A stretch of 64,000 bases of DNA from Sambucus nigra. Its lineage: Eukaryota; Streptophyta; Magnoliopsida; Dipsacales; Adoxaceae. Positions 59,428 to 64,000 of the stretch are shown here, one piece after another. Where the stretch lies: positions 98,215,967-98,279,966 of the forward strand of contig OX422216.1 of assembly GCA_949130495.1 (NCBI GenBank). The letters run 5' to 3'. The notes beneath the pieces were generated by a model. That model was not told the origin of the DNA, ran no database searches, and saw nothing but the letters and a program-made list of their open reading frames with translations. Numbering within the stretch: the stretch's first letter is position 1; every line of letters starts with the position of its first letter. The translations under genes and the position numbers were made by a program.

Positions 59428-60949
59428 TGTTGAAACGATAGGACCCCCAATTTTTAAATTTTACCAAAAGTAATTTCCTTTTAGATGCGGAAGCACGATG
59501 GCTCAATTAAACACACACAAACACCAAATTTTAATTTCTTTCAAATTAAAATAAAACTCAACTCAAAGTGAATTTAAATTAGACAACACAAAATATTCAC
59601 TTAAACCAATTTAACCCAAGTCCTAGAAATTTGCCTAAGTCATATTTTCAATATTACCAAATTAGGCCAAATCAATTTTAACAAATTAAATGATGACTTG
59701 AATTAAGTTAATATTTACCCAAATTAATTTAGCACCCAATTAAACAAGTAGTGATCTAAAACAAATTTTATCTTTTTAACTAAGCATGCATCTAATGTGA
59801 TTTTGCAAAAGATAAAATAAACAAATAACCACTACGCCGCGATGTACGAGGAAAAACCCACAACGGGAAAAAACCTCGGACGACCCTAGCCTCAAATCCA
59901 CTAAGTACGGTTTTACAAGTACAAGACAATAAGACTTACAACACTCGACCTGACTTCGTCCAAGTCCCGACGCTCCTTCTCGTACACACCTCTGCCTAGT
60001 GAATAACCACGGAGATCCACCGTGGTCTTAGAATTCACCGATCGAACTTTAGGAACAACCGTCAACCACACATGATGCCTTTCACCATATGAGAATGCCG
60101 CAGCAAAACAACGAACTTCTTCTTTGTGGGATGTAGAAGTAAACCCAAACTTCTCTTTTTTGAGGTGCAGAGATAAACCCGGTGCCAAACACTCCAAGCA
60201 AGATATATATATGGTAACTTGGAATAAACAAAATATGGGTGTAAACAAAAGTGTTTTTGAATAATGTTCTTGAACTAAAACACTTCAAAACATGAACTTT
60301 TGAACTTAACAATTTCTCTCTAAAAATGTTCTCTCAAAAAGGTGTTTAGAAAATGTCAAAAGTTAGTTTTTCAAACATGGTTTCCGCACATATAACTTCT
60401 GTCAAGAGTTAGTGGGTAAAAGTAAGTGGGAACTTGGGGAAAAACTGATTAAAACTGTCAAAAAATTTCCCGCCAGAAATCTCGTTCGAACGACACTTCT
60501 AACGAAGTTCCAGAGGCATATGGGGAAAGTTCGTTGGCAAACTCGTTCGAACGACAAACTCGTTCGAACGACAATATCGAATGAAGTTCCAGAATGCTTA
60601 AAATTCGTTTTTTATCCCAGAAACTTTATTTTAAAGTTTTAAAGAAACCTTCTGAAAATAAACCTTAGTTTAAAATAAAATTACACCTAATAAAAATTGT
60701 TCCAAGCTCCTATATATATATAAAATGCATTCATACCTTAGGAGCATTGGAACAATGTTGTTGACGTAGAAACGAGGCACACTAAACTCGGCATATGATG
60801 AAGCTTTATAAACTTGGCCGCTACGTCTTCAACTAGCACGTCATAGGCTTGGATGGATACACTTGAACACTATCCTATGACTCAAATGTTTTTGTCCGGA
60901 ATTGAGCCAACACTACATTAAGACTCAATCGGAGACTTGCGTCCTTACA
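59428..60949. mobile_element. Solo LTR inside the hAT transposase gene, 1522 bp
   Basis: TGTTGAAACGATAGG to GCGTCCTTACA, with a perfect CTAAC duplication at 59423-59427 and 60950-60954. The hAT coding sequence is interrupted exactly here. Termini and length differ from the Tekay LTRs and from the array LTRs, so it is a separate family, but it carries TCGTTCGAACGA palindromes. Confidence 0.88.
60482..60571. repeat. TCGTTCGAACGA palindrome cluster in the solo LTR
   Basis: Perfect 12-bp palindromes at 60482-60493, 60543-60554 and 60560-60571, with the companion word ACTTCTAACGA at about 60495. These are the same two words as in the Tekay LTR clusters. Confidence 0.93.
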
Positions 60950-60986
60950 CTAACCATAACATAATTTGCCTTTGCATTGTCCACAA

Positions 60987-61365
60987 CTAGCACCAGCAAA
61001 ATTATGGGCTGGGCCTAATTTGGGCGGGTCAAATATGGGTTGGGCTAAATGTGGGTTGGGCCAAATATGGGTTGGGTTAAATGTGGTCTGGGCCAAATAT
61101 GGGCGGACCCAATATGGGGTGGGCTAACCCATTGTTTTTCTACTGAAGTAAGTATTACAATTCGAGGTATATGTAAAAAAACTAGTATTTTACTCAACTT
61201 TTAAAAATGAGTATTATATTTGATTTGTATCTTTTAAAATTGGGCTCCATATTTGATTCCTAGCTTTCAAATATGGGCCTCATAGCTTTTAAATATGGGC
61301 CCCATATTTAGATGACTGGGCTAATATGGGTTGTTTTATTGTTTGGGCCACATTTTGCCACTACT
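60987..61365. mobile_element. Probable hAT-type MITE with ATATGGG/TTGGGC repeats, 379 bp
   Basis: The ends CTAGCACCAGCAAAATTATGG and, inverted, AGTAGTGGCAAAATGTGG are similar. Flanks GTCCACAA (60979-60986) and ATCCACAA (61366-61373) match at 7 of 8. The hAT transposase reading frame resumes beyond it. The body repeats AAATATGGGTTGGGC-like words of about 18-20 bp. Confidence 0.6.
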
Positions 61366-61620
61366 ATCCACAAAAAATAACTTTTTATCTATATTCTACT
61401 CTAAAGCAAATCGTAAATGAAACTATAGAGTGTTTCACCATCATGTGGATATGCAATGGATTTGTAGTCAATTACCAATCATCATAAATGAAATGAGCCG
61501 TATATGCAATATTTTGGTGGTCACTAGTCCATAAAGCCATTGTAAGCGTGATCCTACAAGTTAGCTCATCTTGAATACTATGATTTTATCTTTTTCCTCG
61601 TGATGCACGCTTATGATATC

Positions 61621-62464
61621 ATACCTAATTGTATTATGCGTGTCCGTCGCCGCTGGCGCGGACCAATTACAACATAAGAATTAAAATTGGTTGGGTGTGT
61701 TTTTTGTTAAGGTTCATTAAAATGCTCATCTTTTATGTTCGCTTCTCAACCTCTCCTAGTGGATATCCGTGCCGAGGGCACGGCGATAAATTTGCCCCCG
61801 TGATAAAAAAATAAAAACTAAATAAAAAATAAAAAATATATATTTTAAAAATATAAATGAAAAAAAAAAAAAATTTAAAAAAATAATTTAAAAAAATATA
61901 AAAAATATTTTAAAAATATAAATTAAAAAAATATAAATATTTAAAAAAATTTAAATTATATTATTTAAAATTATATCCCTTTTTAAAAATAATTATTTCG
62001 CTTTTAAAAAAAACAAAACAAAACCCTTTTTATTAAAAAAAAATACCTAATTGTATTATGCGTGTCCGTCGCCGCTGGCGCGGACCAATTACAACATAAG
62101 AATTAAAATTGGTTGGGTGTGTTTTTTGTTAAGGTTCATTAAAATGCTCATCTTTTATGTTCGCTTCTGAACCTCTCCTAGTGGATATCCGTGCCGAGGG
62201 CACGGCGATAAATTTGCCCCCGTGATAAAAAAATAAAAACTAAATAAAAAATATATATTTTAAAAATATAAATGAAAAAAATAAAAAAATAATTTAAAAA
62301 TATAAGTTAAAAAAATATAAAAAATATTTTAAAAATATAAATTAAAAAAATATAAATATTTAAAAAAATTTAAATTATATTATTTAAAATTATATCCCTT
62401 TTTAAAAATAATTATTTCGCTTTTAAAAAAAACAAAACAAAACCCTTTTTATTAAAAAAAAAAA
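61621..62464. repeat. Tandem duplication of a 422-bp unit
   Basis: Copy 1 is 61621-62042 and copy 2 is 62043-62464. They differ by a few substitutions and small indels in the A/T-rich half. Each has two GC-rich hairpins: GTCCG...CGGAC, and CCGTGCC-GAG-GGCACGG. Confidence 0.93.
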
Positions 62465-62609
62465 ACACTTTAGCATGACATTTCATGCACGGACATGAAA
62501 GAGGAAAATATCATACATCCAAAAAGTGAAGATATTTTTCAAAATTTTTCAAAAACCATGCTATCATATTATGTGGATATATTTATATACATATACAAGT
62601 CACCCCAGT

Positions 62610-62907
62610 TAGGGGTGTAAACGGATCGGGTCTGGATCGGGTCTGGGTATATCCAGATCCGATCCGGGTATATTTTTAACGGATCGGGTCTTACCCGATT
62701 ACCCGACGGGTCTCAGAAAATGGATCCAGACCCGAATCCGTTAAGGACCCGGAGACCCGACCTGAATACCCGACCCGATTATATATATCTATAAACTGTA
62801 TAACTGTTTATATATATACATATATACAGTTTATATAAACTGTTTTTATATATATATATACATATATATAAACTATCTACATATATATATGTATATAAAA
62901 ACAGTTT

Positions 62908-62972
<65 letters not shown>

Positions 62973-63238
62973 CTATATAAAAACAGTTATATAAAAACAG
63001 TTTTAATATAGATATATTATATATTTATATTAAAACTGTTTTTATTTAATCAAAACAGTTTTTATATAAATATATTATATAAAACTGTTTTTATATAAAT
63101 ATATAACTTATATATATATGTATGTAAAACTGTTTTTATATATATATAACTGTTATATATATGTATGTATATATGTATGTAAAACTGTTATATATATATA
63201 TATAAGTTAGTTATATATATATTTAGTAACTATATGTA

Positions 63239-63286
<48 letters not shown>

Positions 63287-63441
63287 TTCGGGTCGGGTCC
63301 TTATCGGATCGGAGTCATGTATATCCAGATCCGGTCCATTAACTAATCGGGTAATCGGGTCTATAAAATTTGCTCAGATCCGTTAATTCAGGTCGGGTCT
63401 GGATCGGGTCCGGGTCCAGACCAGGTCCATTGACAGCCCTA
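62610..63441. mobile_element. hAT-type MITE with expanded (TA)n core, 832 bp
   Basis: The left end is TAGGGGTGTAAACGGATCGG and the right end is the inverted TTAGGGCTGTCAATGGACC, sharing TAGGG..TGT. The perfect 8-bp duplication ACCCCAGT is at 62602-62609 and 63442-63449. Internally there are GGATCGGGTC/GACCCGAT words near both ends and long (TA)n interspersed with AAAACAGTTTTA. Confidence 0.9.
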
Positions 63442-63449
63442 ACCCCAGT

Positions 63450-64000
63450 ACGTATATATATGAAGTAAGGACTTCATACGCAAGTACTTGTCTACCAATT
63501 CCGAAGTCCGAATCGACTTTCCGATCATACATATAAGTGTTCACTCACTTGAATTACCGGTTCGTCTCACCCGAACCCACCTATCAGTTGGCCTAACACA
63601 CATACCAAACTCTGGAAATATTCCCAAGTAGTCCCACTCTACCCCGAGAACCCCTACGCTCATTCCCCAAACTCCAACAGGTCAAAACAACGCGTAAACA
63701 AAATTTGGGCAGACTAGCAAACCAAACCGGTTCGCTTGGCACGCCGAACCGGCTCGCTTAAGCGAACCGATTCGCTCCCTTAGCAAACCGGTTCGGTTTG
63801 CTGGGCTGCCAATCGTCTTCTTTCTCGGGTTTTCTCCTCCAAAACTCTCCAAAACTCTCCAATGGAAGTCCCAAGCTTCCCAAAACGTCAAATTAACATC
63901 CTACATCAATACCCAACCAACCCAGAAGCATTATAACTACGAAATACACCCGAATCCATAATCAAAACCCTAGGATTCTTAATCATTAATCAATTCAGTT
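63450..64000. other. Unresolved repeat-like region at the window edge, with a palindrome cluster
   Basis: No gene is visible. At 63717-63803 AACCGGTT (twice), TCGCTTAAGCGA and AAACCGGTTCGGTTT form a palindrome cluster. The nearby phrase AACAGGTCAAAA also precedes the cluster in the inverted Tekay solo LTR. This is possibly the LTR of another element running off the window. Confidence 0.4.

Larger units (their letters stand above)
58187..61600 (-). pseudogene. hAT-family transposase, fragmented
   Basis: The N-terminal side at about 61590-61450 reads LTMALWTSDHQNIAYTAHFI, with the WTS motif of hAT transposases. VVDNAKANYVMV follows near 60970-60940. After a solo LTR, QLQRSLCDKALLLLGGEAFH and CGAHILNLIAQDGLKAIRG continue at 59420-59300. 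KEKFDRYWEE lies near 58870. The C-terminal dimerisation region (NRWKVNSPKLPTLAKMARDI, then ASESAFSVGGRVIDETRAS) is at 58530-58340 and is completed by PLPEIVEALVTTSDWFESTK at 58265-58190, where a GTAAGT donor follows. The gene is broken by frameshifts, by insertions at 59428-60949 and 60987-61365, and by an internal duplication near 58270. Confidence 0.82.

Noticed and set aside
61621..62464. Helitron ends
   Set aside because: GC hairpins are present, but no TC start, CTRR terminus or A-T insertion site could be found.
1..64000. tRNA, rRNA or viral genes
   Set aside because: I saw no cloverleaf or conserved rRNA stretch, and no pararetroviral movement or coat protein. All reverse transcriptases sit in LTR elements or in the LINE remnant.

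Overview
The window is repeat-rich nuclear DNA of a flowering plant, probably a eudicot. Almost all of it is nested Ty3/gypsy LTR retrotransposons and DNA-transposon debris. The one host-type gene is the 5' part of a plant RRP6-like exosome exoribonuclease (exons at 45731-49700). A short APETALA2-like fragment lies at 31952-32232. No species can be named from the sequence.

Layout. (1) 1-31929 is one old Tat-lineage element (A). It has a 5' LTR cut by the window edge, a PBS, broken gag-pol with a second (archaeal-type) RNase H, and a multi-exon gene on the opposite strand that encodes a plant-mobile-domain-like protein (12167 down to about 7475). (2) A 17.7 kb nest sits inside A. It is a Tekay-like solo LTR (13024-30711, target duplication CAAAT) that received an inverted Tekay solo LTR (15169-18116, CAGCG) and a non-autonomous LTR-internal-LTR-internal-LTR array (18766-30291, CCTAT). 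The array encodes an unrecognised 371-aa protein twice. (3) 31930-33242 is the end of a CACTA-like transposon carrying spliced-looking APETALA2-type exon fragments. (4) 33494-44314 is a complete, young Tekay chromovirus (target duplication CCTAA) with a single in-frame stop in its polyprotein. (5) 44320-49700 is the RRP6-like gene with MITE and LINE remnants in its introns. (6) 50136-51194 is a hAT-type MITE. (7) 51203-56421 is a second, inverted Tat-like element (B), internally deleted, again with an accessory gene opposed to pol. (8) 56422-63441 is a degenerate hAT transposase gene broken up by a solo LTR, three hAT-type MITEs and a tandem duplication. (9) 63450-64000 is an unresolved, LTR-like end.

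How the parts relate. Target-site duplications give a relative order: A first, then the Tekay-like LTR, then the two insertions inside it. LTR pairs differ by about 5% (A), about 0.9% (Tekay at 33494) and 0.1-0.5% (the array), counted by eye. None of the retroelement reading frames looks fully intact except the 371-aa frame of the non-autonomous array.

The most unusual signal is a set of clustered perfect palindromes, up to 26 bp, inside LTRs. One 12-bp core, TCGTTCGAACGA, occurs in the Tekay LTRs and in an apparently unrelated solo LTR at 59428-60949. Different palindromes (GGTCGACC and AACCGGTT types) occur in the non-autonomous LTRs and at the right edge. The other notable system is the convergent accessory gene found downstream of pol in both Tat elements.
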